From Deltaproteobacteria bacterium (GTDB taxonomy: Bacteria; Desulfobacterota; Desulfomonilia; UBA1062), in NCBI GenBank assembly GCA_029547045.1, contig JAKPQL010000119.1:1-64000 (forward strand): a stretch of DNA of 64,000 bases, in the 5' to 3' direction. The position numbers and the translations under genes were made by a program. Shown here one piece after another: positions 35,289 to 44,349 of the stretch. The notes beneath the pieces are model-generated. The model had not been told where the DNA came from. It ran no database searches and worked only from the letters and a program-made list of their open reading frames with translations. The first letter of the stretch is position 1; each line of letters opens with the position of its first letter.

Positions 35289-35331
35289 TTGACACGAACT
35301 TAACTCTGAGTTAAAAAACTACTCGGAGTAG
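35289..35331 (+). promoter_or_regulatory. Promoter with two palindromic operators for the acyl-CoA catabolic genes
   Basis: TTGACA (35289-35294) is followed after 17 bp by TAAAAA. The perfect palindrome TTAACTCTGAGTTAA (35300-35314) fills the spacer and touches the -10. A second palindrome, CTACTCGGAGTAG (35319-35331), shares the ACTC-N-GAGT core and is centred 18 bp downstream. Repressor bound here would block RNA polymerase. The TetR protein encoded divergently is the obvious ligand-controlled repressor. Confidence 0.65.
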
Positions 35332-35405
35332 CAAAGGTAAAAGGGAGGGGAGCCCCGCAATCCCATACGGGCGATTCCCTTTCCTTCGATGGAGAGGAGG
35401 AACCC

Positions 35406-36554
35406 ATGGACTTCAGCCTCACCCGGGAACAGGAGCTCTTCAGGGATACCGTGTACCGCTACGGACGGGACGAGGTGGCGCCCCTGTGCGAAGAGGCCGA
35501 CCTCAGGGGGGAGTTCAGCTTCGAGATCTGGAACAGGCTCGCATCCTTCGGCATCCTGGGGCTGCCCTTTCCCGAAGACCTCGGGGGCTCCGGCGCGGAC
35601 ATCGTCACCTGCTGCCTGGCCGGCGAGGCCCTCGGCCATGCGGGCGTGGACGGAGGAAGCCTGCTCGCCTGGGGTGCGCACACGTACCTGTGCGCGCACA
35701 ACATCTATGCCTTCGGGACCGAGGAGCAGAAGAGGAAGTACGTGCCGAAGCTGGCGTCCGGCGAGTGGATCGGCTGCATGGGCCTCACCGAGCCTGGCTC
35801 GGGCTCCGATGCCGCATCCATGCGCGCCACTGCCGTGAAGAAGGCCGATGCCTACGTCCTCAACGGTACCAAGACCTTCATCACAAACGCCCCGGTATCC
35901 GACGTGTTCGTGGTGTTCGCCAATGTGGACCGTTCACGCAAGCACGAGGGGATCACCGCCTTCATCGTGGAGAAGGGCACGCCTGGTCTGTCCACGAGCA
36001 CGCCCTTCCATAAGATGGGGTGCAAGTGCTCTGCCACGTCCGAGGTCATCATGGAGGACTGCGAGGTGCCGGCCGACAACGTCCTGGGGGGCGAAGGCAA
36101 GGGCTGGATCATCGCGCTTTCCGGCGTGGAGTGGGACCGCTGCACCCTGCTCTCCCCCATGCTGGGCGCGGCACTGTTCAACCTGGACGCCTGCGCCCGC
36201 TATGCCAACGAGCGCCACCAGTTCGGCAGGCCCATCAGGAGCTTCCAGGCCATCCAGCACCGCATCGCGGACATGAAGGTCTTCATCGAGGCGGCGCGGC
36301 TGGCCATCTACCGGGTGGCCTCGGCCAAGGACAGGGGCCAGATGCTCAATCCCCTCCAGGCCGCGGTGAGCAAGGTGTACGCGGGCGACCGAGGCTTCGA
36401 GATGGCATCGGAAGCGGTGCAGGTCTTCGGGGGGTACGGATTCATGCACGAATACCCGGTGGAGCGGAACTTCCGCGACTCGAAGCTCGCGGCCATCGGC
36501 GGGGGCACGTCGGACATCATGCGCATGATCGTGTCCCGCATCATGATGATGTGA
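35406..36554 (+). CDS. Acyl-CoA dehydrogenase, isovaleryl-CoA dehydrogenase-like type
   Basis: A 382-aa flavoprotein: GCMGLTEPGSGSDAASM is the FAD/substrate signature and FGGYGFMHEYPVERNFRD the C-terminal one. The usual catalytic Glu of the YEGT motif is replaced (AIGGGTSDI). In isovaleryl-CoA dehydrogenase the base is instead on another helix, and an acidic SGVEWDR segment occupies that place here. This points to a 3-methyl-branched substrate. GGAGAGGAGG precedes the ATG at 35406. It is the first gene of the TetR-controlled cluster. Confidence 0.9.
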   Translation: MDFSLTREQELFRDTVYRYGRDEVAPLCEEADLRGEFSFEIWNRLASFGILGLPFPEDLGGSGADIVTCCLAGEALGHAGVDGGSLLAWGAHTYLCAHNIYAFGTEEQKRKYVPKLASGEWIGCMGLTEPGSGSDAASMRATAVKKADAYVLNGTKTFITNAPVSDVFVVFANVDRSRKHEGITAFIVEKGTPGLSTSTPFHKMGCKCSATSEVIMEDCEVPADNVLGGEGKGWIIALSGVEWDRCTLLSPMLGAALFNLDACARYANERHQFGRPIRSFQAIQHRIADMKVFIEAARLAIYRVASAKDRGQMLNPLQAAVSKVYAGDRGFEMASEAVQVFGGYGFMHEYPVERNFRDSKLAAIGGGTSDIMRMIVSRIMMM

Positions 36555-36581
36555 CGACACCTTGTTTCTGAGGGAGGCGAC

Positions 36582-37742
36582 ATGAACTACCAGCTGTCCG
36601 CGGACCAGGCCAGGCTGCAGCAGGACGTCACTGCATTCTGCGCCGATGTGATCGCATCACGCGCGAAAAAGCTCGAAGAAGGCGTGCCCGCAGAACGGGA
36701 CGCCCTCATGAGGGACAGCCTGAAAAGACTCGGGAAGGCCGGGTGGCTCGCTGCGGGTTACGGGGAGGGCGGACTCGACCACGTCGCGCTCTACCTTGTC
36801 GGTGAAGCCCTCGCCCGGGCATGCCCGGCGACCTTTGTCAGCATGCGTTCGAGCGTGCACCTGTGTGCCGGGGCGATCAGGCTGTTCGGGACCCCGTCCC
36901 AGAAGGACCGGTATCTCAAGGGCCTCCTGGGCGGAGACAGTGTGGGCGCGCTCGCCTATTCCGAGGTTCAGGCGGGTTCCGACCTGGGGGGGATCACGGC
37001 CGCGGCGCAGGCGGACGGCAATACGTGGCTGCTTGGCGGGACCAAGGACATCGTGGTCAATGCGCCTCTGGCAGACGTCTTCCTCGTCCTCGCCTGGCAT
37101 GACCGTGCAACCGGTCCGGACACGGGCATGAGCCTCTTCCTGGTCGAACGGTCCGCACAGGGCCCCGGCATCGTCGGGAGGGTCGAGACCATGGGGCTCA
37201 AGGGGGTTCCCATTGCCTCCCTGTCCATGGACAGGTGCCCTTCGGCGGGCATCCTCGGCGACAACCCCGGGCAGGGGCTTTCCCAGATCAGGAGACTCAT
37301 GTCCCTGGGCTCGGTGGGAATGGCTGCGCTGGGTGTGGGCATCGGAACCGCCTGCATGGAGGTCTCCACTGCCCATGCCAAGGCACGGTCGGCCTTCGGA
37401 CGGAAGATCGGCATGTACCAGGATGTGGGATTCAAGCTGGCGGACATGTTCGCATACAACGACCTTGGCCGGATGCTGGCCCTGCGTGCGGCCTGGGGGT
37501 TCAACACGAACGACCGCGAGGCGGATACCCTTGCAGCCTGCGCCAAGCTCTTTGCCAGCGAGGCGGCGACGAAGATCGTGAACTGGGGCATGCAGATCCT
37601 TGCCGGCCACGGATACCTCGCGGGAAGCACCATGGAGCGGCTCTATCGCGACGCGAAGTTCGGAGAGATCTGCGAGGGCACCTCGGAGATGCTGAGACAG
37701 GAGATTGCAAGGCGGGAGCTGGACAGGTTCGAAGGGGTGTAG
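36582..37742 (+). CDS. Acyl-CoA dehydrogenase (second of the cluster)
   Basis: A 386-aa dehydrogenase. LAYSEVQAGSDLGGI is the nucleotide/substrate region, and the catalytic base is present in CEGTSEML. It therefore uses the classical medium/short-chain active site, unlike its neighbour at 35406. It transfers electrons to electron-transfer flavoprotein. The gene begins 27 bp after the first dehydrogenase gene, after GGGAGG. The two enzymes probably act on different intermediates of one branched acyl-CoA route. Confidence 0.9.
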   Translation: MNYQLSADQARLQQDVTAFCADVIASRAKKLEEGVPAERDALMRDSLKRLGKAGWLAAGYGEGGLDHVALYLVGEALARACPATFVSMRSSVHLCAGAIRLFGTPSQKDRYLKGLLGGDSVGALAYSEVQAGSDLGGITAAAQADGNTWLLGGTKDIVVNAPLADVFLVLAWHDRATGPDTGMSLFLVERSAQGPGIVGRVETMGLKGVPIASLSMDRCPSAGILGDNPGQGLSQIRRLMSLGSVGMAALGVGIGTACMEVSTAHAKARSAFGRKIGMYQDVGFKLADMFAYNDLGRMLALRAAWGFNTNDREADTLAACAKLFASEAATKIVNWGMQILAGHGYLAGSTMERLYRDAKFGEICEGTSEMLRQEIARRELDRFEGV

Positions 37743-37767
37743 GGGGCAGTCCTGAAAGAGGAAGGAC

Positions 37768-37819
37768 ACCCTTCGTGAGAGTCATCTGCGCAAGGATGGA
37801 GATGATTCTCACGAAGGGT
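37768..37819. repeat. Long hairpin between acyl-CoA dehydrogenase and carboxyltransferase genes
   Basis: Arms 37768-37787 and 37800-37819 are 20 nt and fully pair in RNA with one G-U (ACCCTTCGTGAGAGTCATCT on the left), around a 12-nt loop. AAGAAAAAGA follows rather than a T-run. It ends 22 bp before the carboxyltransferase ATG and may tune expression within the operon. Confidence 0.6.
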
Positions 37820-37841
37820 TCAAGAAAAAGAGGATATTGCA

Positions 37842-39458
37842 ATGGATGTCATCGAGACCAGGATAGATACCGCTTCCGACGAGTACAGGAGGAACCGTGA
37901 GGCCATGGAGGCCCTGGTGGCCGATCTCAAGGCCGAGCTGAAGAAGGCCCGGGAGGAGAGGCCCCAGAAGGATATCGACCGGCTGAAGAAACAGGGGAAG
38001 CTGCCCGTGCGCACCAAGCTCGACCTGCTCCTGGACAGGAACACCCCCTTTCTGGAGATCGCACCGCTGGCCGCCCGGGGCATGTACGACGGCAAGGTGC
38101 ACGCCGCCGGGCTCGTGGCGGGCATCGGCGTCGTGGAGGGCCACGAGGTGCTCGTGGTGGCCAGCGATGCCATGATCAAGGGCGGTGCGGTCTACCCCAT
38201 GGGCGTGAAGAAGAACCTGCGCTGCCAGACCATCTGCATGGAGAACAGGCTGCCCATGGTGAGCCTCCTTGACTCGGCGGGCGCGTACCTCCCCCTGCAG
38301 TCCGAGATCTTCCCGGACATAGACGACGGGGGCAGGATCTTCTACAACCAGGCCATCATCTCCAAGATGGGCATACCCCAGATCACCGCGGTCATGGGGC
38401 TCTGCACGGCGGGGGGCGCCTACGTGCCCGCCATGTCCGACGAGGTGATCCACGTGAAGGGCACCGGCGCCATCTTCCTGGGCGGACCTCCCCTCGTCAA
38501 GGCGGCCACGGGCGAGGAGGTTACCGCTGACGAACTGGGCGGGGCCGAGGTTCACTGCATCGAGTCCGGCGTGTCTGACTACTTCGCCGAGGACGACGCC
38601 CACGCCATCGCCATCATGCGCAAGATCGTGAAGGCCCTTCCAGCCGGGCAGAAGGCCAGGCTCTCCACCAGGGAGCCGAGGCCGCCCCTCTACGACCCCA
38701 AAGAGATCTACGGCATCGTGAGCCGCGACCTGAAGGTGCCCTACGACTGCCGCGAGATCATCGCGCGCATGGTTGACGGCAGCGAGTTCCTCGAGTTCAA
38801 GGAACTCTACGGACCCACGCTCGTCTGCGGGTTCGCGTACATCCACGGATACCCGGTGGGTATCCTGGGCAACAACGGCATCCTGTTCTCGGACAGCTCG
38901 CTGAAGGCCACCCAGTTCATCCAGCTCTGCGACCGGCGGGGCATCCCGCTGGTGTTCCTGCAGAACATCAACGGGTACATCATCGGCCGCCAGTACGAGC
39001 GCCTCGGCATAACCAAGGACGGGCACAAGATGGTGAACGCCGTGTCCACCTGCACGGTACCGAAGTTCACGGTGATCGTGGGCGCGTCCTTCGGCGCCGG
39101 CAACTACGGCATGTGCGGCAGGGCGTACTCCCCGCGGTTCCTGTGGATGTGGCCGAACGCCCAGATCGGCGTCATGGGCGGCGAGCAGGCCGCGGGCGTG
39201 CTCATCACCCTGAAGAACGACCAGAACCTCAAGGCTGGTCTGCCTCCCATGACACCGGAGGAAGAGGATGCCATCCGCAAGCCCATTGTGGATGCGGCCA
39301 AGGCCCAGGGCGACGCGTACTACAGCACCTCGAACCTCTGGGACGACGGCATCCTCGACCCGGCAGACACCCGGGACGTCCTGGGGCTCGCCATCTCGGC
39401 CGCCCTGAACGCGCCCATCAGGGACGATGTGCCGGGGTTCGGGATATTCAGGATGTAG
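37842..39458 (+). CDS. Acyl-CoA carboxylase carboxyltransferase (beta) subunit, methylcrotonyl/geranyl-CoA type
   Basis: The 538-aa protein matches MCC/GCC beta subunits: LDSAGAYLPLQSEIFPD, MGLCTAGGAYVPAMSDE, FLQNINGYIIGRQYE and the strongly conserved GAGNYGMCGRAY and IGVMGGEQAAGVL. It transfers carboxyl from carboxybiotin to the gamma carbon of a 3-methyl-2-enoyl-CoA. Methylcrotonyl- and geranyl-type specificity cannot be separated by eye. The matching biotin carboxylase and carrier are encoded at 39694 and 41206. It is unlike the malonyl-type subunit at 25518. Confidence 0.92.
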   Translation: MDVIETRIDTASDEYRRNREAMEALVADLKAELKKAREERPQKDIDRLKKQGKLPVRTKLDLLLDRNTPFLEIAPLAARGMYDGKVHAAGLVAGIGVVEGHEVLVVASDAMIKGGAVYPMGVKKNLRCQTICMENRLPMVSLLDSAGAYLPLQSEIFPDIDDGGRIFYNQAIISKMGIPQITAVMGLCTAGGAYVPAMSDEVIHVKGTGAIFLGGPPLVKAATGEEVTADELGGAEVHCIESGVSDYFAEDDAHAIAIMRKIVKALPAGQKARLSTREPRPPLYDPKEIYGIVSRDLKVPYDCREIIARMVDGSEFLEFKELYGPTLVCGFAYIHGYPVGILGNNGILFSDSSLKATQFIQLCDRRGIPLVFLQNINGYIIGRQYERLGITKDGHKMVNAVSTCTVPKFTVIVGASFGAGNYGMCGRAYSPRFLWMWPNAQIGVMGGEQAAGVLITLKNDQNLKAGLPPMTPEEEDAIRKPIVDAAKAQGDAYYSTSNLWDDGILDPADTRDVLGLAISAALNAPIRDDVPGFGIFRM

Positions 39459-39480
39459 GGGGGGTGTTTTTTTACTACCC

Positions 39481-39532
39481 CTGGCTGTTTCCATCAACGT
39501 CGTTATTTCGCGACGTTGATGGAAACAGCCAG
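39481..39532. repeat. Perfect 22-bp hairpin downstream of the carboxyltransferase gene
   Basis: CTGGCTGTTTCCATCAACGTCG (39481-39502) is exactly complementary to 39511-39532 around an 8-nt loop. A run of seven T lies upstream (39468-39474) rather than downstream, so on the plus strand it is not a classical terminator. On the minus strand the A-run would follow the stem. Confidence 0.65.
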
Positions 39533-39611
39533 GAAGCAGTGCTCCCTCCAGCGTAGGTGGGGGGCCTGACAGGACGAACCGTCACCGTACTTGCGAGGGA
39601 AGCAGTTGGTT

Positions 39612-39667
39612 CCTTGCGGGTTTCATCGAATCCCCTAAAAAGCGGGGATTCGATGAAACCCGCAAGG
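39612..39667. repeat. Perfect 24-bp hairpin upstream of the biotin carboxylase gene
   Basis: CCTTGCGGGTTTCATCGAATCCCC (39612-39635) is exactly complementary to 39644-39667, loop TAAAAAGC. It ends 26 bp before the biotin carboxylase ATG. Together with the hairpin at 39481 it occupies most of this 235-bp gap, in which no gene is seen. Confidence 0.65.
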
Positions 39668-39693
39668 CAGAAGAAAAGATAAAGGAAAGAGAC

Positions 39694-41181
39694 ATGTTCG
39701 ACAAGATCCTCATCGCCAACCGCGGGGAGATAGCGGTACGCATCATGGCAACCTGCCGCGAGATGGGCATCCGCACCGTGGCCGTGTATTCCGACGCCGA
39801 CCGTGACGCCCTCCACGTGCTGGAGGCTGACCAGGCCGTGCACCTGGGGCCCTCCGAGCCTTCGCAGAGCTACCTGGACATGGACAGGATCGTTGCCGCG
39901 GCGAAGCAGACCGGAGCCCAGGCCGTCCACCCCGGGTACGGGTTCCTGGCGGAGAATGCCCTGTTCGCCGAGCGCTGCGCGCAGGAGGGTCTGGTTTTCA
40001 TCGGCCCCTCTCCGCATGCCATCAGGGACCTGGGAGACAAGACCGTGGCCCGGCGCACCATGCAGGGCAGCGGTGTGCCCGTGATCCCGGGCATGATGGA
40101 GACCGAGGGCGATGCCTCGAAGCTCGCCCGCGAGGCGGACCGCATCGGGTTCCCGGTCCTCATCAAAGCCTCCTCCGGAGGCGGTGGAAAGGGCATGAGG
40201 GTCGTCCGCTCCCCTGCCGATCTCCATGACGCATGTGCCGCTGCGTCCCGGGAGGCCCAGGCGGCCTTCGGCAACGGGGCCATATACCTGGAGAAGTACA
40301 TCGAGAAGCCCAGGCACGTGGAGTTCCAGGTCCTGGCCGATGCCCACGGGAACGTCGTCCACCTCCTGGAGCGCGAGTGCTCCATCCAGCGCAGGCACCA
40401 GAAGATCATCGAGGAAACGCCGTCACCGGCCCTGTCGCCCGGGACCAGAGAGGCCATGGGGAATGCCGCCATCGCCGCGGCGCGTGCATCCCGCTACACG
40501 AACGCGGGCACGGTGGAGTTCCTCCTCGACGAACAGGGCGCGTTCTATTTCCTGGAGGTGAACACCCGCCTCCAGGTGGAGCACCCCGTCACCGAGATGG
40601 TCACGGGCATCGATCTGGTGCGACAGCAGATCGAGATCGCATCGGGCATGCCCCTGTCCATAACCCAGGCGGATGTGGCTGCGCGGGGGCACGCCATCGA
40701 GTGCCGTATCTACGCGGAAGACCCCCTGAGCGGTTTTCTGCCATCTCCAGGCAGGATCAGCTTCGCCAGGGAGCCCCGGGGGCCCGGCATACGCGTGGAT
40801 TCGGGCATCTACTCGGGATTCACCGTGCCCGTGGAGTACGACCCCATCCTGGCAAAGCTCATCGCCCACGCCGGGAGCCGCACAGCCTGCATCGAGCGGA
40901 TGGTCAGGGCGCTCCACGATTACGTGATCCTCGGGGTGCTGACCCCCATACCCTTCCTCATTGACGTGGTCATGAGCGAGGCCTTCGGCAGCGGTGATAC
41001 CTTCACGGACTTCATCGACACCCGCTTTGCCGGCTGGCAGCCTCGGACAACGGATGCGGAGCTCGTGGGCCTGGCCTACGTCATCGACGCCCTGGCCGGC
41101 AGGAGGCCGGCAGGCGGTGCCATGCACTCGGACATGGAGGCCGGTTCGCCCTGGAAGACCCTGGGCAATTTCAGGCCCTGA
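39694..41181 (+). CDS. Acetyl/acyl-CoA carboxylase biotin carboxylase subunit
   Basis: A 495-aa ATP-grasp enzyme starting MFDKILIANRGEIAVRI. The glycine-rich loop is SSGGGGKGMR. ERECSIQRRHQKIIEE and the catalytic LEVNTRLQVEHPVTE follow. It carboxylates biotin on the carrier encoded next, using ATP and bicarbonate. It is the only biotin carboxylase in the window and lies within the MCC/GCC-like set, not beside the carboxyltransferases at 23504-27083. Confidence 0.94.
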   Translation: MFDKILIANRGEIAVRIMATCREMGIRTVAVYSDADRDALHVLEADQAVHLGPSEPSQSYLDMDRIVAAAKQTGAQAVHPGYGFLAENALFAERCAQEGLVFIGPSPHAIRDLGDKTVARRTMQGSGVPVIPGMMETEGDASKLAREADRIGFPVLIKASSGGGGKGMRVVRSPADLHDACAAASREAQAAFGNGAIYLEKYIEKPRHVEFQVLADAHGNVVHLLERECSIQRRHQKIIEETPSPALSPGTREAMGNAAIAAARASRYTNAGTVEFLLDEQGAFYFLEVNTRLQVEHPVTEMVTGIDLVRQQIEIASGMPLSITQADVAARGHAIECRIYAEDPLSGFLPSPGRISFAREPRGPGIRVDSGIYSGFTVPVEYDPILAKLIAHAGSRTACIERMVRALHDYVILGVLTPIPFLIDVVMSEAFGSGDTFTDFIDTRFAGWQPRTTDAELVGLAYVIDALAGRRPAGGAMHSDMEAGSPWKTLGNFRP

Positions 41182-41205
41182 AACGGGCTGTGACGGAGAC
41201 ACCCC

Positions 41206-41739
41206 ATGAACTATACCCTCAGGATAGCAGGAAAGGACATCCCGGTGACCTGCGAGGTCACGGAAGGCACCCGCATACGGGCCCGGGTGGGCCAGACGGA
41301 CCTGGAGGCGGACTTCCGCGTGATCTCGGCCCACCAGATCCACCTGGAGGTTGACGGGAAAGGCATGAACGTGTTCCTGGCGGACGACCCTGCCGGAAAG
41401 CTCGTCAACGTGGGCGGGACCACGTGGCTCGTGCAGGATGCCGATGCCCTGGCCCAGGCAGGTCCACGCAGGAAGGGACCCAAGGATCTCCCCCAGGAGG
41501 TGACGCCGCCCATGCCCTCGGTGGTGGTGCGCATCCTTGCGGCACAGGGAGAGCGAGTGGAAAAGGGCAGACCGGTGGTGGTGGTATCTGCCATGAAGAT
41601 GGAGACCACCCTGAGTGCCCCCTTTCCCGGCATTGTTACGAGGATCAACTGCGCCGAGGGCGACAAGGTCATGCCGGGCCAGATCCTGGTGGATATCGAG
41701 CGCGATGAGGGGCCGCAGGACCAGCCTGAACAGGCCTAG
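41206..41739 (+). CDS. Biotin carboxyl carrier protein of acyl-CoA carboxylase
   Basis: A 177-aa carrier. The C-terminal biotinyl domain has SAMKMETTLSAP, with Lys131 the biotin attachment site. The first 90 residues resemble the BT-like domain that precedes biotinyl domains in MCC/PCC alpha chains (YTLRIAGKDIPVTCEVTEGT). Thus what is one alpha chain in most MCC/PCC enzymes is split here into separate biotin carboxylase and carrier. The start lies 24 bp after the carboxylase gene. Confidence 0.9.
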   Translation: MNYTLRIAGKDIPVTCEVTEGTRIRARVGQTDLEADFRVISAHQIHLEVDGKGMNVFLADDPAGKLVNVGGTTWLVQDADALAQAGPRRKGPKDLPQEVTPPMPSVVVRILAAQGERVEKGRPVVVVSAMKMETTLSAPFPGIVTRINCAEGDKVMPGQILVDIERDEGPQDQPEQA

Positions 41740-41783
41740 CCGGACAGCGCCGGGTAAAGGAATCCCCTGCAGGGAGGATGCAT

Positions 41784-42554
41784 ATGCCAGAGGAACACCT
41801 GCTCTATCACCTGGAGAACCAGGCGGCACGCATCACCATCAACCGCGAGCAGCAGCGCAACGCCATCACCCCTGAGGCGGTGTCGCTCTTCCTCGATTTT
41901 CTGGACAGGGCGGAGCAGGACCCCGGGGTCAGGGCCGTGCTCATCACCGGAGCCGGGGACAGGGCCTTCTGCACGGGGGCCCAGCTCGGCGACGGCCTGA
42001 CCGCCGAAGGGTTGGCTGTGTTCGCCCGCTATGCCCGGCTTCTGCACCGGCTCTCCACCTTCCCGAAACCCACCGTGGCCCGGGTGAAGGGGTTCTGCCT
42101 GGCAGGGGGCATGGGATTCATGCTCGCCTGCGACCTGGTGATCGCGAGCGACGACTCGCAGTTCGGCACCCCGGAGGTGAACGTTGGCCTGTGGCCCATG
42201 ATGATCGGCGCGCTCATCTTCCGCAATGTGCCCAGGAAGAAGGCCATGGAGATGATCCTCCTGGGCGAGCGGATCAGGGCTCACGACGCACTGGCCATGG
42301 GGCTCATCACCCGGGTGGTCCCTGCGGCCGACCTGGACGCTGCGGTGGAGAAGGTGCTGCAGGACCTGGGAGCCAAGAGCCCCATCGGGATGAGGATCGG
42401 CAAGGAGGCGTTCCACGCCTCTGAGAGCATGCCGCTCAGGGAGGCCCTGGAGTTTCTGTCCGGCAGGATCGCCGAGGTGGCATCCACCGATGACGCCCGG
42501 GAGGGCATCACCGCGTTCCTGGAAAAGCGGCCGCCGGTCTTTTCGGGAAAGTGA
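41784..42554 (+). CDS. Enoyl-CoA hydratase family protein (methylglutaconyl/isohexenylglutaconyl-CoA hydratase-like)
   Basis: A 256-aa crotonase with ITGAGDRAFCTGAQLG and KGFCLAGGMGFMLACD for the oxyanion hole and a conserved Glu in FGTPEVNVGLWPMM. The last motif is typical of hydratases found with MCC/GCC-like carboxylases. It would hydrate the glutaconyl-CoA formed by the carboxylase. The ATG at 41784 is preferred to 41778 because AGGGAGG ends immediately before 41778. Confidence 0.88.
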   Translation: MPEEHLLYHLENQAARITINREQQRNAITPEAVSLFLDFLDRAEQDPGVRAVLITGAGDRAFCTGAQLGDGLTAEGLAVFARYARLLHRLSTFPKPTVARVKGFCLAGGMGFMLACDLVIASDDSQFGTPEVNVGLWPMMIGALIFRNVPRKKAMEMILLGERIRAHDALAMGLITRVVPAADLDAAVEKVLQDLGAKSPIGMRIGKEAFHASESMPLREALEFLSGRIAEVASTDDAREGITAFLEKRPPVFSGK

Positions 42555-42565
42555 GGGGTGAACCC

Positions 42566-44338
42566 ATGACCACACAGAGACGCACGGACAAGGTCATCAT
42601 CGCCAACTGCAGCGGTTTCTTCGGCGACCGCCTGAGTGCGGCGAAAGAGATGGTGACGGGCGGTCCCATCGACTTCCTCACGGGCGACTACCTGGCCGAG
42701 CTTACCATGGCCATCCTGTTCCGCTCGAAGATGAAGGACCCGAACGGCGGCTATGTGCCCACCTTCCTTCGGCAGATGGAGCAGGTCATGGGCGAGTGCA
42801 TGGACCGGAAGATCCGCATCGTGTCCAATGCCGGCGGTCTGAACCCGAAAGGCCTTGCAGCCGAGCTGCAGAAGATCGCCGACACGCTGGGGCTGAAGCC
42901 CAGGATTGCGTACATCGAGGGCGACGACCTCATGCCCCGCCTTGCCGAGCTGCAGGCAGCGGGAGAGCCGTTCACTCACCTGGACAAGGGGATACCCCTG
43001 ACCGCGTCCAAGGCCGTCACCATCTCGGCGAACGCCTACCTCGGGTGCTGGGGCATCGTGAAGGCTTTGGCCGAGGGTGCGGACATCGTGGTGGGGGGGC
43101 GCATCGCTGATGCCTCGGTGGTGGTGGGGCCGGCTGCCTTCTGGTTCGGCTGGAAACAGGACGACTGGGACAGGATCGCGGGCGCGTCCACTGCAGGCCA
43201 CATCATCGAGTGCGGTGCCCAGGCCACGGGCGGCAACTTCTCCTTCATCCGCGAGGTGCCGGACTTTCGCAGGGTGGGGTTTCCCCTGGCCGAGATCCAT
43301 GACGACGGGTCCTTCGTCATCACCAAGCACCCGGGCACCGGCGGCCTCGTGTCCGTGGACACGGTGAAGGCCCAGCTCCTCTACGAGATCAGCGAACCCA
43401 GGTACCTCACCCCGGATGCGGTGGCGCGGTTCGACACCATCGGGATCTTCCAGGAGGGCCCGGACAGGGTGGGGGTGAGCGGCGTGAGAGGTGAGCCACC
43501 CACGCCCACGGCAAAGGTCTGCATCAACACCATGGCAGGGTACCGCAACTCCATGACCGTGATCCTCACGGGCCTGGACATCGAGGACAAGGCCCGGATC
43601 CTGGAGGAGGCCCTGTTCGACGCAATAGGAGGCCGCGATCAGTTCCAGGTCTGCGAGGTCCAGCTCATCCGGTCGGACAAGGAGGACCCCGCCACCAACG
43701 AGGAGGCCTTCGCCTATCTCCGCATCACGGTGCTGGACAGCGACCAGAAGAAGGTGGACAGGCTGTCGTCCCGGGTGGTTGAGCTTGCCCTGGCCAACAT
43801 CCCGGGCTTCACGGGCACAGCGCCGCCGGCCAAGGGCTCGCCTGCCATCGTCTACTGGCCGGCCCTGATTTCAGCCAGGCACATCACCCAGAAGGTGGTG
43901 GTGGAAGGCTCCGAGTTCACGGTGGCATCGGTACAGCCCACCGGAGACATGCCGGTGGTAGAGCCTGCACAGGTGGAGATCCCGGCAGTACCGGCAGGCC
44001 CCACGGTCAGGGTCCCCTTCGGCAGGCTGTTCGCGACACGATCCGGGGACAAAGGCGGAAACGCGAACCTGGGCGTGTGGGCAAGGACGCCCGAGGCCTA
44101 TGCCTTCCTGCGGGAGTTTCTGGACACGCCACGGCTGAAGGAACTGCTCAGGGACCTGCGGCCCTTTCAGATAGACCGTTACGAGCTGCCCAACCTGCTG
44201 GCAGTGAACTTCTACATCCACGGCATCCTGGGTGAGGGTGCCGCGGCGTCGCTGCGCATGGACCCCCAGGCGAAGACCCTGGGTGAATACCTGCGGGCGC
44301 GGGTGGTGGAGGTCCCGGAGTCGATCCTGCCGCGATGA
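42566..44338 (+). CDS. AtuA-family protein (acyclic terpene utilisation, DUF1446)
   Basis: A 590-aa protein. The N-terminal AtuA domain covers about 1-455 (IANCSGFFGDRLSA; DFLTGDYLAELTM; VVGGRIADASVVVGPAAF). A C-terminal domain (about 485-590) carries FGRLFATRSGDKGGNANLGV. AtuA proteins occur with acyl-CoA carboxylases of terpene and leucine breakdown, but their reaction is not established. It is the last gene of the TetR-regulated cluster, 11 bp after the hydratase gene, and ends 11 bp before the convergent gene at 44350. Confidence 0.9.
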   Translation: MTTQRRTDKVIIANCSGFFGDRLSAAKEMVTGGPIDFLTGDYLAELTMAILFRSKMKDPNGGYVPTFLRQMEQVMGECMDRKIRIVSNAGGLNPKGLAAELQKIADTLGLKPRIAYIEGDDLMPRLAELQAAGEPFTHLDKGIPLTASKAVTISANAYLGCWGIVKALAEGADIVVGGRIADASVVVGPAAFWFGWKQDDWDRIAGASTAGHIIECGAQATGGNFSFIREVPDFRRVGFPLAEIHDDGSFVITKHPGTGGLVSVDTVKAQLLYEISEPRYLTPDAVARFDTIGIFQEGPDRVGVSGVRGEPPTPTAKVCINTMAGYRNSMTVILTGLDIEDKARILEEALFDAIGGRDQFQVCEVQLIRSDKEDPATNEEAFAYLRITVLDSDQKKVDRLSSRVVELALANIPGFTGTAPPAKGSPAIVYWPALISARHITQKVVVEGSEFTVASVQPTGDMPVVEPAQVEIPAVPAGPTVRVPFGRLFATRSGDKGGNANLGVWARTPEAYAFLREFLDTPRLKELLRDLRPFQIDRYELPNLLAVNFYIHGILGEGAAASLRMDPQAKTLGEYLRARVVEVPESILPR

Positions 44339-44349
44339 GGCTGCAGGAC

